Shown here: piece by piece, positions 38,254 to 48,200 of the stretch
Position numbering within the stretch: the first letter of the stretch is position 1
Layout: each line of letters begins with the position of its first letter
From: Aquicoccus sp. G2-2
GTDB lineage: Bacteria > Pseudomonadota > Alphaproteobacteria > Rhodobacterales > Rhodobacteraceae
DNA: 64,000 bases
Reading direction: 5' to 3'
NCBI RefSeq assembly: GCF_034555965.1
Contig: NZ_JAYDCK010000003.1
Coordinates: forward strand, 2,790,001 to 2,854,000
Notes under the pieces: generated by a model
Told to the model about the DNA's origin: nothing
The model's database searches: none
The model's input: the letters and a program-made list of their open reading frames with translations, nothing else
Position numbers and translations under genes: made by a program

Positions 38254-39506
38254 TGGAAAGCCCGGCGACCAGCCTTGTCATCGTCAGCCGGGAGCGGCCG
38301 GAGAGCTTGCTTTGGTGCCTCGCGGCGGTGGACGGGCTGGATCACGACAATTTCGAGGTGATCGTCGTGGCCTGCCCGGCGGGCACCGCAGCGGTGGAAC
38401 GCGCGGGGTTGGCGAGCCGTGTCCGGCTGGTGCGGTTTGACGAGGCCAACATATCCGCCGCGCGCAACCTTGGAATTGCAAGTGCGGCGGGGGACGTGGT
38501 TGCGTTTCTCGATGACGATGCAGCACCGGAGCCAACATGGCTGCGCCGGCTGGTAGCACCTTTCAAAACGGCGGAAGTGGCTGCGGCGGGCGGTTTTGTG
38601 CGCGGCCGCAACGGGATTTCATTTCAGTGGCGGGCGCGGCAGGTGGATGGCTGCGCACGCGAAGAGCCGCTCAACATCGGCGAAACACAGATTTTTGAGC
38701 AGGCTTCGGGCCGCGCGATCAAGACCGAGGGCACGAATATGGCGTTCCGGCGCGATGTGCTGGCGGCGGTTGGTGGATTTGATCCGCAATTCCGGTTCTA
38801 TCTTGATGAGACCGACCTCAACCTGCGGTTGGCGGCCGAAGGCCATGGTGCCGCTCTGGTTCCGGGGGCGGAAGTGCATCATGCCTATGCCGCGAGTGCG
38901 CGGCGCAAGGCCGACAGAGCGGTGACCGACCTGAGCGAAATCGGGGCCAGTATCGCGTATTTCCTGCGCAAGCATTGCCATGGCGACGCAGATGCGGGCC
39001 GATTGGAGGTGCTGATGCGCGAACAGCAACTTCGGGTGATGGATCAGGTCAGGCGCGGATTGTTGCAGCGCCGTGATGTCGGGCCGCTGATGAAAGGTTT
39101 GAATGCAGGGGTGGAAGAGGGGCGCGCGCGCAAGAGCGCCGAGCTGACCCCGATCGCGGTGGCGGATAAGGGTGGCTTTCTACGGTTTGTGCCCCGGCGG
39201 CACGGCGGCGCGGTCTTGGCCGGGCGAATCTGGCAGGCCGCGCGGCTGCGCGCCGAGGCGCGGCAACGGGCAGAAGCTGGCGAGACGGTATCGCTGTTTC
39301 TGTTCGGGCCAAGCCCACGCAAACACCACGTGCGGTTCGACGCTGCGGGTTATTGGGAGCAGAATGGCGGGCTGTTTGGCCGCGCCGAGCGCACTGAGCC
39401 GGTTTTTCGGTTCACAAGCTTTGCCGCACGGTTGAGCCGGGAATCCGCGCGTGTGGCCGGGCAACGTGGGCTAAAGACCCCCGAGCACACATTAACGCCA
39501 CACTAA
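38253..39506 (+). CDS. Family 2 glycosyltransferase
   Basis: A 417-residue GT-A enzyme. The N-terminal domain has VIVSRERPESLLWCLAAVDG, NISAARNLGIASAAGDVVAF and the nucleotide-sugar/metal-binding LDDDAAPEPTWL (about 86-97), then AVGGFDPQFRFYLDETDLNL for acceptor positioning. The region after residue 250 has no recognised domain. Translationally coupled to cysQ. Donor and linkage are unknown; a glycan-cluster role follows from context. Confidence 0.86.
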   Translation: MESPATSLVIVSRERPESLLWCLAAVDGLDHDNFEVIVVACPAGTAAVERAGLASRVRLVRFDEANISAARNLGIASAAGDVVAFLDDDAAPEPTWLRRLVAPFKTAEVAAAGGFVRGRNGISFQWRARQVDGCAREEPLNIGETQIFEQASGRAIKTEGTNMAFRRDVLAAVGGFDPQFRFYLDETDLNLRLAAEGHGAALVPGAEVHHAYAASARRKADRAVTDLSEIGASIAYFLRKHCHGDADAGRLEVLMREQQLRVMDQVRRGLLQRRDVGPLMKGLNAGVEEGRARKSAELTPIAVADKGGFLRFVPRRHGGAVLAGRIWQAARLRAEARQRAEAGETVSLFLFGPSPRKHHVRFDAAGYWEQNGGLFGRAERTEPVFRFTSFAARLSRESARVAGQRGLKTPEHTLTPH

Positions 39507-39631
39507 GCTCTTAAGCTTATGATTCTGGCGCGGATGGGCGGAAAACCTATGGCTTTCAATGGTATTATGCCACTATATCACAAGCGATGCCGTGCAAAAA
39601 AGAATGCGGCACAATAGTTTGAGGTTCGGAC

Positions 39632-40525
39632 ATGAAGAAAAAGATCACCAAAGCCATTTTCCCCGTGGCGGGACTGGGCACGCGTTTTCTGCCGGCAACC
39701 AAATCGGTGCCGAAGGAAATCATGACTCTGGTTGACCGCCCGCTGATCCAATACGCAATTGACGAGGCGCGCGATGCGGGGATCAAGGAATTCATCTTTG
39801 TGACTTCGCGGGGCAAAGGGGCGCTGGAGGATTACTTCGATCATTCGCCGGTGTTGGAGCAGGAGCTTCGCAAGAAGGGCAAGGCCGAACTGCTGGAGAC
39901 GCTGAAGAATACCAACATGGATTCAGGGGCGATTGCCTATATCCGGCAGCACAAGGCGCTTGGGCTGGGTCATGCGGTGTGGTGCGCGCGGCGGTTGATC
40001 GGTAACGAGCCATTTGCGGTGATCCTGACCGATGACGTGATTGCGGCAGAAACACCTTGTCTCAAGCAAATGGTGGACGCGTATGAAGAGCGCCCCGGCT
40101 GTATGGTCGCCGCGATGGAGGTGCCACGCGACCGTGCCAGCGCATATGGCGTGCTCGACGTGGCGGAGGATATGGGCTCGATTGTTACGGTCAAGGGAAT
40201 GGTTGAAAAACCCACACCGGAAGAGGCGCCATCGAACCTTGCGGTGATTGGGCGCTATTTGCTGACGCCGGACGTTTTGCGCAATCTCAACAAGATCAAG
40301 GCGGGCGCGGGTGGAGAGATACAGCTTACCGACGCAATCGCCGCCGAAATCGAAGCGGGGCGGCCCGTGCATGGCTTCCGGTTTCGCGGGCAACGGTTTG
40401 ACTGCGGCTCGAAAGCCGGATTCTTGCAGGCGACCGTTTCCTTCGGCCTTGCCCGTGACGAGCTGCGCGACGGGCTGATGGAATACCTGCAAGACGTGGT
40501 TCATGCCGACAAGGCAGCACAATAA
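39632..40525 (+). CDS. galU: UTP-glucose-1-phosphate uridylyltransferase
   Basis: Makes UDP-glucose for surface polysaccharides. The 297-residue enzyme has the full nucleotidyltransferase signature (FPVAGLGTRFLPATKSVPKE at the N-terminus), RPLIQYAIDEARDAGI, LTDDVIAAE, VEKPTPEEAPSNLAVIGRY and FDCGSKAGFLQA. Standalone with a 125-bp upstream gap that could hold its promoter. It supplies precursor for the neighbouring glycosyltransferases. Confidence 0.96.
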   Translation: MKKKITKAIFPVAGLGTRFLPATKSVPKEIMTLVDRPLIQYAIDEARDAGIKEFIFVTSRGKGALEDYFDHSPVLEQELRKKGKAELLETLKNTNMDSGAIAYIRQHKALGLGHAVWCARRLIGNEPFAVILTDDVIAAETPCLKQMVDAYEERPGCMVAAMEVPRDRASAYGVLDVAEDMGSIVTVKGMVEKPTPEEAPSNLAVIGRYLLTPDVLRNLNKIKAGAGGEIQLTDAIAAEIEAGRPVHGFRFRGQRFDCGSKAGFLQATVSFGLARDELRDGLMEYLQDVVHADKAAQ

Positions 40526-40646
40526 AACACACCAAAGACCAGTTTCTGCGCTATGTATGGCACACTGAACACCGCCCAGGGACAGGGCGTTGAAGGGGAA
40601 AGGCGAAGGCGCGCAGAGGGCGCGCTTTTGTAGAGACGGGCATGGG

Positions 40647-41903
40647 ATGAGTGAAGACAGTGTCAGCGCAAGACTGCTTGACCTGACGCGGCTGATCAGC
40701 CGGGCCGGGCGCACGCTGACCGGCATTGATCGGGTTGAGCTGGCTTATCTCAAGGCGCTGGTCGAGCAACCGGCGCCCGCGTTCGGGTTAATCAAAAGCA
40801 ATCTGGGCTATCTGTTGCTTGACGCTGCGGGGATGCGCGCCTTGGCGGCGCGGATCGAGGGCGACGTGGCGTGGGGCAAGGCGGACCGGCTGAGCCGGGC
40901 TTTTTCCAAGCTCGACAAGATGCAACGCCGGGCGCAATCGGATGCGCGCAGGCTGGCCATTGCGCGCAGCTTTCGCGGTGGCCTCAAACGATTGCTGCGC
41001 CTGCACCTGCCGAAAGGCTGCGCTTATATCAATGTTGGCCACAGCAATTTTACCGACCGTGTGGCGGATGCGGTCAAGCAAGGTGCGCAAGGCAAAATCG
41101 CGGTGATGGTGCATGATACCATCCCGCTTGATCATCCGCTTTACCAGACGCCCGAGGCCGTCGTTCGGTTCGAGCACATGCTTGGACGGGTGCGAGAAAA
41201 GGCCGATCTGGTGATTTACAATTCGGCCGCCACCCGCAGAGCGGCGGAAGGTTATATGGCCGATTGGGGCGGCGCGCCGCGCGGGGTTGTTGCCCATCTT
41301 GGTGTGGAGGTGGCAACGCCTGAACCGGGCGCGCTTCCCAAGGGAGTGCCGCCGGACGGGGTTTACTTCGTGTCCGTTGGCACGCTGGAGCCGCGCAAGA
41401 ACCATATGCTGCTGATCGAAATCTGGGAGCGGCTGGTGAAACAGACGCCGCCACAGGAGGTGCCGCATCTGGTTATCTGCGGGCACCGGGGCTGGAAAAA
41501 CGAGGAGCTGTTCTTTCGGCTGGACCGCTCACAGTTGATGGGCGCGTATATTCATGAACTGCCGGGGCTGAGCGATGGTGCCGTTGCGGCGCTGCTGCAT
41601 GGTGCTGCCGGGGCGCTTTATCCGAGCTTCGCGGAGGGCTATGGCCTGCCGATGATTGAAGCCGCCGCTTCCGGGGTGCCCGTTCTGTGCGCCGATTTGC
41701 CGGTTTATCGTGAAGTGCTGGGGGATTACCCCGTTTACGCAAGCCTCAAGGACAGCTATCTTTGGCAGCGCAGAATTACCGCGCTGGCAAAAAGCAAAAC
41801 GACAGACAGGCGCGCAGGCAAGCAGGTGAGCGGAGATGGAGCGCAAGGCTTCACACCGCCGGCTTGGCAGGCGCATTTCAAGACTGTCTTAAAGTTGACG
41901 TGA
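40647..41903 (+). CDS. Family 4-type glycosyltransferase
   Basis: A 418-residue GT-B enzyme. It carries MVHDTIPLDHPLYQTPEAVV, the donor-domain motif FVSVGTLEPRKNHMLLIEIW and the EX7E signature YPSFAEGYGLPMIEAAASGV. The N-terminal region (LTRLISRAGRTLTGIDRVEL) is a family hallmark of some rhodobacterial glycosyltransferases. The start ATG at 40647 was selected by N-terminal fit; no strong ribosome-binding site is visible. Acceptor unknown. Confidence 0.87.
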   Translation: MSEDSVSARLLDLTRLISRAGRTLTGIDRVELAYLKALVEQPAPAFGLIKSNLGYLLLDAAGMRALAARIEGDVAWGKADRLSRAFSKLDKMQRRAQSDARRLAIARSFRGGLKRLLRLHLPKGCAYINVGHSNFTDRVADAVKQGAQGKIAVMVHDTIPLDHPLYQTPEAVVRFEHMLGRVREKADLVIYNSAATRRAAEGYMADWGGAPRGVVAHLGVEVATPEPGALPKGVPPDGVYFVSVGTLEPRKNHMLLIEIWERLVKQTPPQEVPHLVICGHRGWKNEELFFRLDRSQLMGAYIHELPGLSDGAVAALLHGAAGALYPSFAEGYGLPMIEAAASGVPVLCADLPVYREVLGDYPVYASLKDSYLWQRRITALAKSKTTDRRAGKQVSGDGAQGFTPPAWQAHFKTVLKLT

Positions 41904-41942
41904 TAACCGTTTGAGCCGGGGCGAAACACAAGAGGGACGACT

Positions 41943-42953
41943 TTGGGTGCCTTTCGGTCATACAGCTTGAGGCTGCAACGCAGGCGGTGGCGTGTTCGCG
42001 CGTTCCGAAAGCGCCGCGAACTGCGCCCGATTTCGGACCGCACAGCCGAGATCAAGCGCGACGATATCCTGCTGTTTTCAACCCAGCGCAACGAGAAGGT
42101 ACGGCTGCCGTTCTTCCTGAAATATTACCGTGAATTGGGCGTGAACCATTTCTTTTTTGTCGATAACGACAGCACTGATGGCAGCTTGGAATATCTGATG
42201 AAGCAGCCGGATGTTTCGGTCTGGTTTACCAAAAAGAGCTATAAGCGCAGTCGCTTTGGCGTTGACTGGCTGAACTGGTTGCAGATGAAATATGCCGATG
42301 GGCATTGGTCCTTGGTGCTCGACCCGGATGAGTTTCTGATCTACCCGTTCTGCGATACCCGGCCGTTGCGGGCGCTGACAGACTGGCTGGACGCCAGTTC
42401 GATAAAAAGTTTCAGCGCGATGCTGCTGGATATGTATCCCAAGGGGAGGATCGACGCGCAGCCCTATTCCGAGGGCCAAGACCCGATGGAGATTACCAAC
42501 TGGTTTGATAGCGGCAATTACGCGATCAGGAAGAACAAAGTTTTCGGCAATCTGTGGATTCAGGGCGGGCCACGCGCCCGGATGTTTTTCCGTGATCTGC
42601 CGGAAAAGGCACCGGCGCTGAACAAGATCCCGCTGGTGAAGTGGGATAAGAAATATGCCTATGTCAGTTCGACCCACATGTTGCTGCCGCGCGGGTTGAA
42701 CCTTGTTTATGATGAATGGGGCGGCGAGAAAGCCTCTGGCGTGCTGTTGCATACCAAGTTTCTCGATACTTTTTCGGTGAAGGCGCAAGAGGAGCTGGAC
42801 CGCAAACAGCATTATGCCGCCAGCCGCGAATACAAGGCCTATGCCGAGAGTCTGGTTGAGAACCCCGACCTGTGGTGCAAGTGGAGCGAGAAATACATCA
42901 ACTGGCGCCAGCTTGAAATTCTTGGCCTCATGTCGAAAGGCAACTGGGCATGA
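41943..42953 (+). CDS. Family 2 (Glyco_tranf_2_4-type) glycosyltransferase, TTG start
   Basis: A 336-residue protein with the compact GT2_4 fold: STQRNEKVRLPFFLKYYREL, the donor-site motif FFVDNDSTDGSLEYL (about 75-89) and LVLDPDEFLIYP, which carries the DxD-like element. The start is TTG at 41943, with AGAGGGA a short distance upstream; no in-frame ATG lies near. Its stop overlaps the next gene by 4 bp. A glycan-synthesis role is from family and context. Confidence 0.85.
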   Translation: MGAFRSYSLRLQRRRWRVRAFRKRRELRPISDRTAEIKRDDILLFSTQRNEKVRLPFFLKYYRELGVNHFFFVDNDSTDGSLEYLMKQPDVSVWFTKKSYKRSRFGVDWLNWLQMKYADGHWSLVLDPDEFLIYPFCDTRPLRALTDWLDASSIKSFSAMLLDMYPKGRIDAQPYSEGQDPMEITNWFDSGNYAIRKNKVFGNLWIQGGPRARMFFRDLPEKAPALNKIPLVKWDKKYAYVSSTHMLLPRGLNLVYDEWGGEKASGVLLHTKFLDTFSVKAQEELDRKQHYAASREYKAYAESLVENPDLWCKWSEKYINWRQLEILGLMSKGNWA

Positions 42954-44685
42954 GCGCGCCCGAGGGACAGGGGCCATTGCCCAATTGGGGCAGTGTCGGC
43001 GTTGTGATGCTGGTTCATACCTCGCTTGACCGGGCCGAGCAGGTCGCGCGGCATTGGCAGACGGCAGGCTGCCCGGTTGTCATCCATTGCGACAAGTCCA
43101 CCCCAAGGGCGGATTACCGGGCGTTTCGCGAAGCACTTTCCGATCTGGAGGATGTGCATTTTGCCACGCGCCACCGCTGCGAATGGGGCACGTGGGGAAT
43201 TGTCGCGGCCACGCAAGAGGCCAGCGAGATAATGCTGGCGCAGTTTCCGCAGGTGCGGCATGTCTATCTCGCCTCCGGCTCGTGCCTGCCGCTCAGGCCG
43301 GTGCAGGAATTGGTCGATTACCTTTCGATACGGCCGCGCACGGATTTCATCGAGAGCGCCACAACGGCAGATGTGCCATGGACGGTGGGGGGCTGGATGA
43401 AGAACGCTTCACGTTGCGGTTTCCGTTTTCATGGCGCAAGAACCGGCATCTTTTTGATCGCTACGTGGCGCTTCAGCGTCTCGTTCATTTCAAGCGGCGC
43501 ATCCCCAACGGAATCATCCCGCATATGGGCAGCCAATGGTGGTGCCTTACGCGGCAAACGCTGAGTGCCATTCTGGAAGACCCGGAACGCGGCACTTATG
43601 ATCGCTATTTTCGCAAGGTCTGGATCCCTGATGAGAGCTATTTTCAGACGCTGGCGCGGCAGTATTCAACCAATGTTGAAAGCCGCTCTCTGACGCTTTC
43701 AAAATTCGATTTTCAGGGCAAGCCGCACATCTTTTATGACGATCATCTGCAGCTTCTGCGCCGGTCAGATTGCTTTGTGGCACGCAAGGTCTGGGCCCGT
43801 GCGGACCGGCTTTATGAGACGTTCCTTGAAGGTAAGCACGGTGCGCGCGACCACACCGAGCCAAACCCCGGCAAGATTGACCGGATTTTCGCCAAGGCGG
43901 TGGAACGCCGCACACGCGGGCGGCCCGGCCTTTACATGCATTCAAGATTTCCCAACGATGGGTGGGAAAACGGCACGACCAGCGGGCCGTATTCGGTGTT
44001 TCAGGGCTTTGCCGAATTGTTCGAGGATTTCGAGCCGTGGCTGACCAAGGCGACCGGGGCGCGGGTGCATGGCCATCTGTTCGCACCTGACCGGGTAGAG
44101 TATGCGGGCCATCAGAGCCTGATCAACGGCGCGCTGTGCGATAGCGCGGAGATTCGCGATTACAATCCGAAAGCCTTCCTGACCAGCCTGATTTGGAACA
44201 CGCGCGGCGAATGGCAGTGTTTTCAGTTCGGGCCGGAAGACAATCAGGATCTCAACTGGACCTTGTCGCGCGACCCGAATGCCCAAATCTCGGTCATTTC
44301 TGGGGCATGGGCGGTGCCGCTGTTCAAATCGAACCGGAATTTTACCGAAATCCGCAAGGAAGCCGCCGAATTGCAAAAGATTGAGAATGAGCATTTGAAC
44401 GTGCTGCGCAGCCCGTATTCAAAGGCGCGCATCCGCATCTGGACGATGGCGGACTTCATCGAAAGCCCGATGGAGCCGTTACAGACGATCATTGACGAGA
44501 TCGGCCACAAGACGCTGCGCCGTTTGACGGAAGCGCCGAAAATGGCCGATCTGAGCGGCTTTGGGCAGTTCCTGCAAAACCTGAAGAACCAAGGGATGCA
44601 TCCGCATTTGATGGGTGATTTTCCGGTCGTGCTCGACCCGGTGGGCAATACGCCCAAGCCGCGCAAGCCTTATCTGGTGCAGTAG
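42950..44685 (+). CDS. Core-2/I-branching (GT14-type) glycosyltransferase, frame interrupted at a G6 run
   Basis: Two overlapping frames together make one typical protein of about 578 residues, the rhodobacterial beta-1,6-N-acetylglucosaminyltransferase-like family (DUF5928). The first frame gives the GT14 start (VGVVMLVHTSLDRAEQVARH, HVYLASGSCLPLRP) up to DVPWTVGG; the continuation (LDEERFTLRFPFSWRKNRHL, PHMGSQWWCLTRQTL, PDESYFQTLARQYS) is read in another frame. The switch point is the six-G run at 43387-43392; one additional G restores continuity. The C-terminal half from about residue 320 is the DUF5928 part of unknown role. Start overlaps the previous stop (ATGA). Confidence 0.82.
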
Positions 44686-46113
44686 ATGAGCAAGGTTTTC
44701 GACTACTTCACCGTTTTTGCCGAGATGCGGACGGGCTCGAATTTTCTTGAGGCCAACCTGAATGCGTTTCCGGGGATTTCCTGTCTTGGGGAGGCGTTTA
44801 ACCCGCATTTCATAGGCTATCCCAACCGCGAGGAGTGCCTTGGGGTCAGCGAAGACGCGCGCAATAGCGATCCGTTAACTTTGATCGCGGCGATAAAGCA
44901 CGCACAGGGTATTGCCGGGTTCCGATACTTCCATGATCACGACAAACGGGTGCTGCCGGAAATCCTTGCCGATGCGCGCTGTGCCAAGATCATCCTGACG
45001 CGCAACCCGGTTGACAGCTATGTAAGCTGGAAGATCGCGCAGGCGACGGGGCAATGGAAGCTGACCAACGTCGCCAAGCGCAAAGACGCCAAGGCGCAGT
45101 TTGATGCGAGTGAGTTCAAGGCGCATCTGGAGGCGTTGCAGGATTTTCAGATCACCCTGATGCGCGCGCTACAGATTACCGGGCAGACCGCGTTTTATGT
45201 CGCCTATGAGGATTTGCAGGATGTCGAGGTAATGAACGGCATCGCCGCGTGGCTGGGTCAGCCGGACCGGCTTGAGGGGTTGGACAAGAACCTCAAGCGG
45301 CAGAACCCGGAACCGGTATCAAAGAAGGTCGAGAATTTTGCCGAGATGGAAGCGGCGCTGGCCGGGCTTGATCGGTTCAACCTGACCCGGACGCCGAATT
45401 TCGAGCCACGGCGCGGCGCACAGGTGCCATCTTATGTGGCCTGTGCGGAAACCAAGCTGATGTATTTGCCGGTGCGTGGTGGCCCCGAAGCCGAGGTGCG
45501 GGCGTGGATGGCCGCACTTGACGGTGTGGAAGAGGCGGCGCTGCAACAAGAGTTCAGCCAGAAAAGCCTGCGACAATGGATGCGCGCGCATGAAGAGCAT
45601 CGCTCGTTCACCGTGTTGCGGCATCCGGTGGCGCGGGCGCATCATGCGTTCTGCACCAAGATCCTGACCACCGGGCCGGGCAGTTTTGGCGGCATCCGCA
45701 AGACCCTGAAGCGGGTGCACAAGCTGCCGGTGCCGGATGGGGAGCCGGATGGAAGCTGGACCGTGGCGCAGCATCGCGCTGCGTTTCTCGGGTTTCTGGA
45801 GTTCGTGAAGGCCAACCTTTCCGGGCAATCGAGCGTGCGACAAGATGCACATTGGGCCAGTCAGGCGGCGATCTTGCAAGGGATGGGCAATTTCGCCCTG
45901 CCCGATTTCGTTTTGCGCGAAGACGAACTGGCCACCGCGCTGCCGGAACTGGCGGCCAAGCTGGGCCACGAAAGCGCCCCTCAGATCAAGGTGCCCGAGA
46001 GTGATGCGCCTTATACGCTGGCGGATGTTTACGACCCGCAAATCGAAGCTGCCGCGCGCGACGCCTATGCCCGCGATTATCTGGTGTTCGGTTTTGGGGA
46101 CTGGCGCGGGTAA
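44686..46113 (+). CDS. Two-part sulfotransferase (NodH/Stf0-like N-terminus)
   Basis: A 475-residue protein with two sulfotransferase-like halves. The N-terminal half has the PAPS loop EMRTGSNFLEANLNAFPG (about 13-30) and RNPVDSYVSWKIA for the 3'-phosphate. The C-terminal half, from about residue 240, has a second pattern (SYVACAETKLMYLPVRGG, FTVLRHPVARAHHAFCTKIL) resembling family 2 carbohydrate sulfotransferases. It directly follows the GT14 gene and probably sulfates the glycan built here; PAP produced would be cleared by the nearby CysQ (inference). Whether both halves are catalytic is unclear. Confidence 0.82.
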   Translation: MSKVFDYFTVFAEMRTGSNFLEANLNAFPGISCLGEAFNPHFIGYPNREECLGVSEDARNSDPLTLIAAIKHAQGIAGFRYFHDHDKRVLPEILADARCAKIILTRNPVDSYVSWKIAQATGQWKLTNVAKRKDAKAQFDASEFKAHLEALQDFQITLMRALQITGQTAFYVAYEDLQDVEVMNGIAAWLGQPDRLEGLDKNLKRQNPEPVSKKVENFAEMEAALAGLDRFNLTRTPNFEPRRGAQVPSYVACAETKLMYLPVRGGPEAEVRAWMAALDGVEEAALQQEFSQKSLRQWMRAHEEHRSFTVLRHPVARAHHAFCTKILTTGPGSFGGIRKTLKRVHKLPVPDGEPDGSWTVAQHRAAFLGFLEFVKANLSGQSSVRQDAHWASQAAILQGMGNFALPDFVLREDELATALPELAAKLGHESAPQIKVPESDAPYTLADVYDPQIEAAARDAYARDYLVFGFGDWRG

Positions 46114-46119
46114 GGCGCT

Positions 46120-46584
46120 TTACGCGGCCTGCGCCGGGTTTGCTTCGGTCAGGATGGTATAAAGCGTGGACGGGTCGCCATTGGCGCGCAACTTTTCACA
46201 GATCGCTTCATCGCGCAATGTGCGCGACACGCGCGCCAGCGCCTTGAGATGTTCAACGCCATTTTCCTTGGGCGCGAATAATGCGAAGGCAAGATCGACC
46301 GGCTGCCGGTCGACCGATGAGAAATCGACCGGCTTTTCCAGCAAGACGAACGCGCCGAGCACCTGGTCGATATTATCGACCCGCGCATGGGGCAAAGCGA
46401 CCCCCCGGCCGACACCCGTAGGCCCGAGACTCTCGCGTTCAAGCAAGGCCTCGGTTGCGATGGTGGGGTCCAGCCCATAGACGGCATGGGCAATTTCGCC
46501 CAACTCATTAAGCAGACGCTTTTTGCTCGAGGCGGCAGATATGACTCTGACCGCCTCGGGCTTGAGGATACTGGTAAGTTCCAT
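46120..46584 (-). CDS. ptsN: Nitrogen-regulatory PTS EIIA component PtsN
   Basis: Phosphorelay protein of the PTS-Ntr system, used for regulation rather than sugar uptake. The 154 residues form a single EIIA(fructose/Ntr) domain; the phosphorylated histidine is in GVALPHAR (His66). It is downstream of hpf, the order seen in many proteobacteria. It is convergent with the sulfotransferase gene, with 6 bp between stops. Confidence 0.94.
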   Translation of the reverse strand: MELTSILKPEAVRVISAASSKKRLLNELGEIAHAVYGLDPTIATEALLERESLGPTGVGRGVALPHARVDNIDQVLGAFVLLEKPVDFSSVDRQPVDLAFALFAPKENGVEHLKALARVSRTLRDEAICEKLRANGDPSTLYTILTEANPAQAA

Positions 46585-46627
46585 TGTCTTTACAACTGCT
46601 CCCTCGGGATGGGCGCGGCCCTATCCC

Positions 46628-47197
46628 TCAGTTTTGCGGATCAATCCAACCGATATTGCCGTCATCCCGGCGATACACGACGTTCAGTCCGCCTTTTCCT
46701 TCGTTGTGGAAGACAAGCACCGGTGCGCCCGCCAGTTCCATCTGCATAACCGCCTCTCCCACAGAGAGAGACATGATCTTGGATTCCATTTCGGCCACGA
46801 TTATCGGCTGGAGGCTTTCAGGTTCCGAATCCACGTCTTCTTGTTCTGCGGCGAGGATATACGAGGAGGCTCCGGAAAGTTCAACAGGCTCCGAGTGTTC
46901 TTTGTGATGGTCTTTCAGCCGACGCTTGTAGCGGCGCAGCTGTTTTTCCATCTTGGCACAGCATGTCTCGAATGCTGCGTAGATTTCATGCGCAGCCCCC
47001 TTGGCGGAGGCAATCAGACCGGTGGAGAGGTGGATGGTCGCCTCACAGACAAACTGCGCCCCGTTCTTGGAAAAAACGACAGTCGCAGCGGTCGGACGCT
47101 CGGCATATTTTTCCACCACGGCGCCAAGGCCATCTTCGACATGTTTTTGAAGGGCGGCACCTACGTCGATCTGTTTGCCACTGATTTGATAGCGCAT
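46628..47197 (-). CDS. hpf: Ribosome hibernation-promoting factor, long form
   Basis: A 189-residue long HPF: an N-terminal S30AE domain (about 1-100, SGKQIDVGAALQKHVEDGL) that blocks the decoding site and a C-terminal dimerisation domain (about 130-187, ending YRRDDGNIGWIDPQN) that promotes 100S dimers. An acidic linker lies at about 105-130. It precedes ptsN by 43 bp. The rpoN gene often found between lptB and hpf is missing here. Confidence 0.94.
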   Translation of the reverse strand: MRYQISGKQIDVGAALQKHVEDGLGAVVEKYAERPTAATVVFSKNGAQFVCEATIHLSTGLIASAKGAAHEIYAAFETCCAKMEKQLRRYKRRLKDHHKEHSEPVELSGASSYILAAEQEDVDSEPESLQPIIVAEMESKIMSLSVGEAVMQMELAGAPVLVFHNEGKGGLNVVYRRDDGNIGWIDPQN

Positions 47198-47420
47198 CTT
47201 TTCTCCTTTTCATAACACTCCGGGTGAGACCAGTGCGCAATTGCGCTGGCCACGTTTAGTCCCGGATGCTGGGGGATGGCCTGCTGCAAGACTGCCTGTA
47301 GCCATTGACTGCAAAACAAGAACGGGGCGAGAAAATGAGCATGGCATACCTTGCGGCGGTCATAGGTTCATTTGAGGTGATGTGCGGCGTTCTGTCAATG
47401 CGAGCTTTGCGGATCGCGGT

Positions 47421-48200
47421 TCACGATATGCGGAAATTGTCCCCGAGATAGACCCGGCGGACATTTTCATTTTGCACCACATCTTCAGGCGAGCCGGACA
47501 TCAGCACGCGGCCATCATGCAAGATATAGGCACGATCGACGATTTCGAGCGTTTCCCGGACGTTATGATCGGTGATCAGAACACCGATGCCGCGCTTTTT
47601 CAGATCGGCAACAAGATGGCGAATGTCACCGACCGAGATCGGATCAACCCCGGCGAACGGCTCATCAAGCAGCAGGTATTTCGGGTTGGCAGCGAGGCAG
47701 CGGGCAATTTCGACGCGCCTGCGCTCTCCGCCGGAAAGCGCCATGGCGGGGGCGCGGCGGAGGTGCTCAATGGAAAAGTCGGAAAGCAGTTCTTCAAGGC
47801 GCTCGCGGCGCTTGTGACGGTCAGCCTCGGCAATTTCCAGCACGGCGGCAATGTTATCTTCCACCGACAGGCCGCGAAAAATCGACATTTCCTGCGGCAG
47901 ATACCCGATACCAAGGCGCGCCCGGCGATACATCGGCAGGCCGGTCACTTCGCGGCCATCGACAGCCACATGGCCAGCTTCGGGGAAGACCAGACCACAA
48001 ATCATATAGAAGCTAGTTGTTTTGCCGCAGCCGTTCGGCCCAAGCAGGGCGACGACTTCGCCACGATCGAGTTGCATGGAGACATCGCGTATCACGATGC
48101 GCTTTTTATAGCTTTTGCGCAGGTTGCGCACCCGCAGGCCGGAGGCGCCATCGGTCACCTTCAGGGCGGGTTTCGCAGGGTGTGCGGGCGCGTCATTCAT
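47421..48200 (-). CDS. lptB: LPS export ABC transporter ATPase LptB
   Basis: ATPase of the LptB2FG complex that extracts lipopolysaccharide from the inner membrane. The 259 residues contain Walker [12 protein letters not shown]-loop GYLPQE, signature [16 protein letters not shown] and Walker [13 protein letters not shown], plus the LptB-type C-terminal [10 protein letters not shown]. It overlaps lptA by 8 bp and completes the lptC-lptA-lptB series. Confidence 0.96.
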   Translation of the reverse strand: MNDAPAHPAKPALKVTDGASGLRVRNLRKSYKKRIVIRDVSMQLDRGEVVALLGPNGCGKTTSFYMICGLVFPEAGHVAVDGREVTGLPMYRRARLGIGYLPQEMSIFRGLSVEDNIAAVLEIAEADRHKRRERLEELLSDFSIEHLRRAPAMALSGGERRRVEIARCLAANPKYLLLDEPFAGVDPISVGDIRHLVADLKKRGIGVLITDHNVRETLEIVDRAYILHDGRVLMSGSPEDVVQNENVRRVYLGDNFRIS

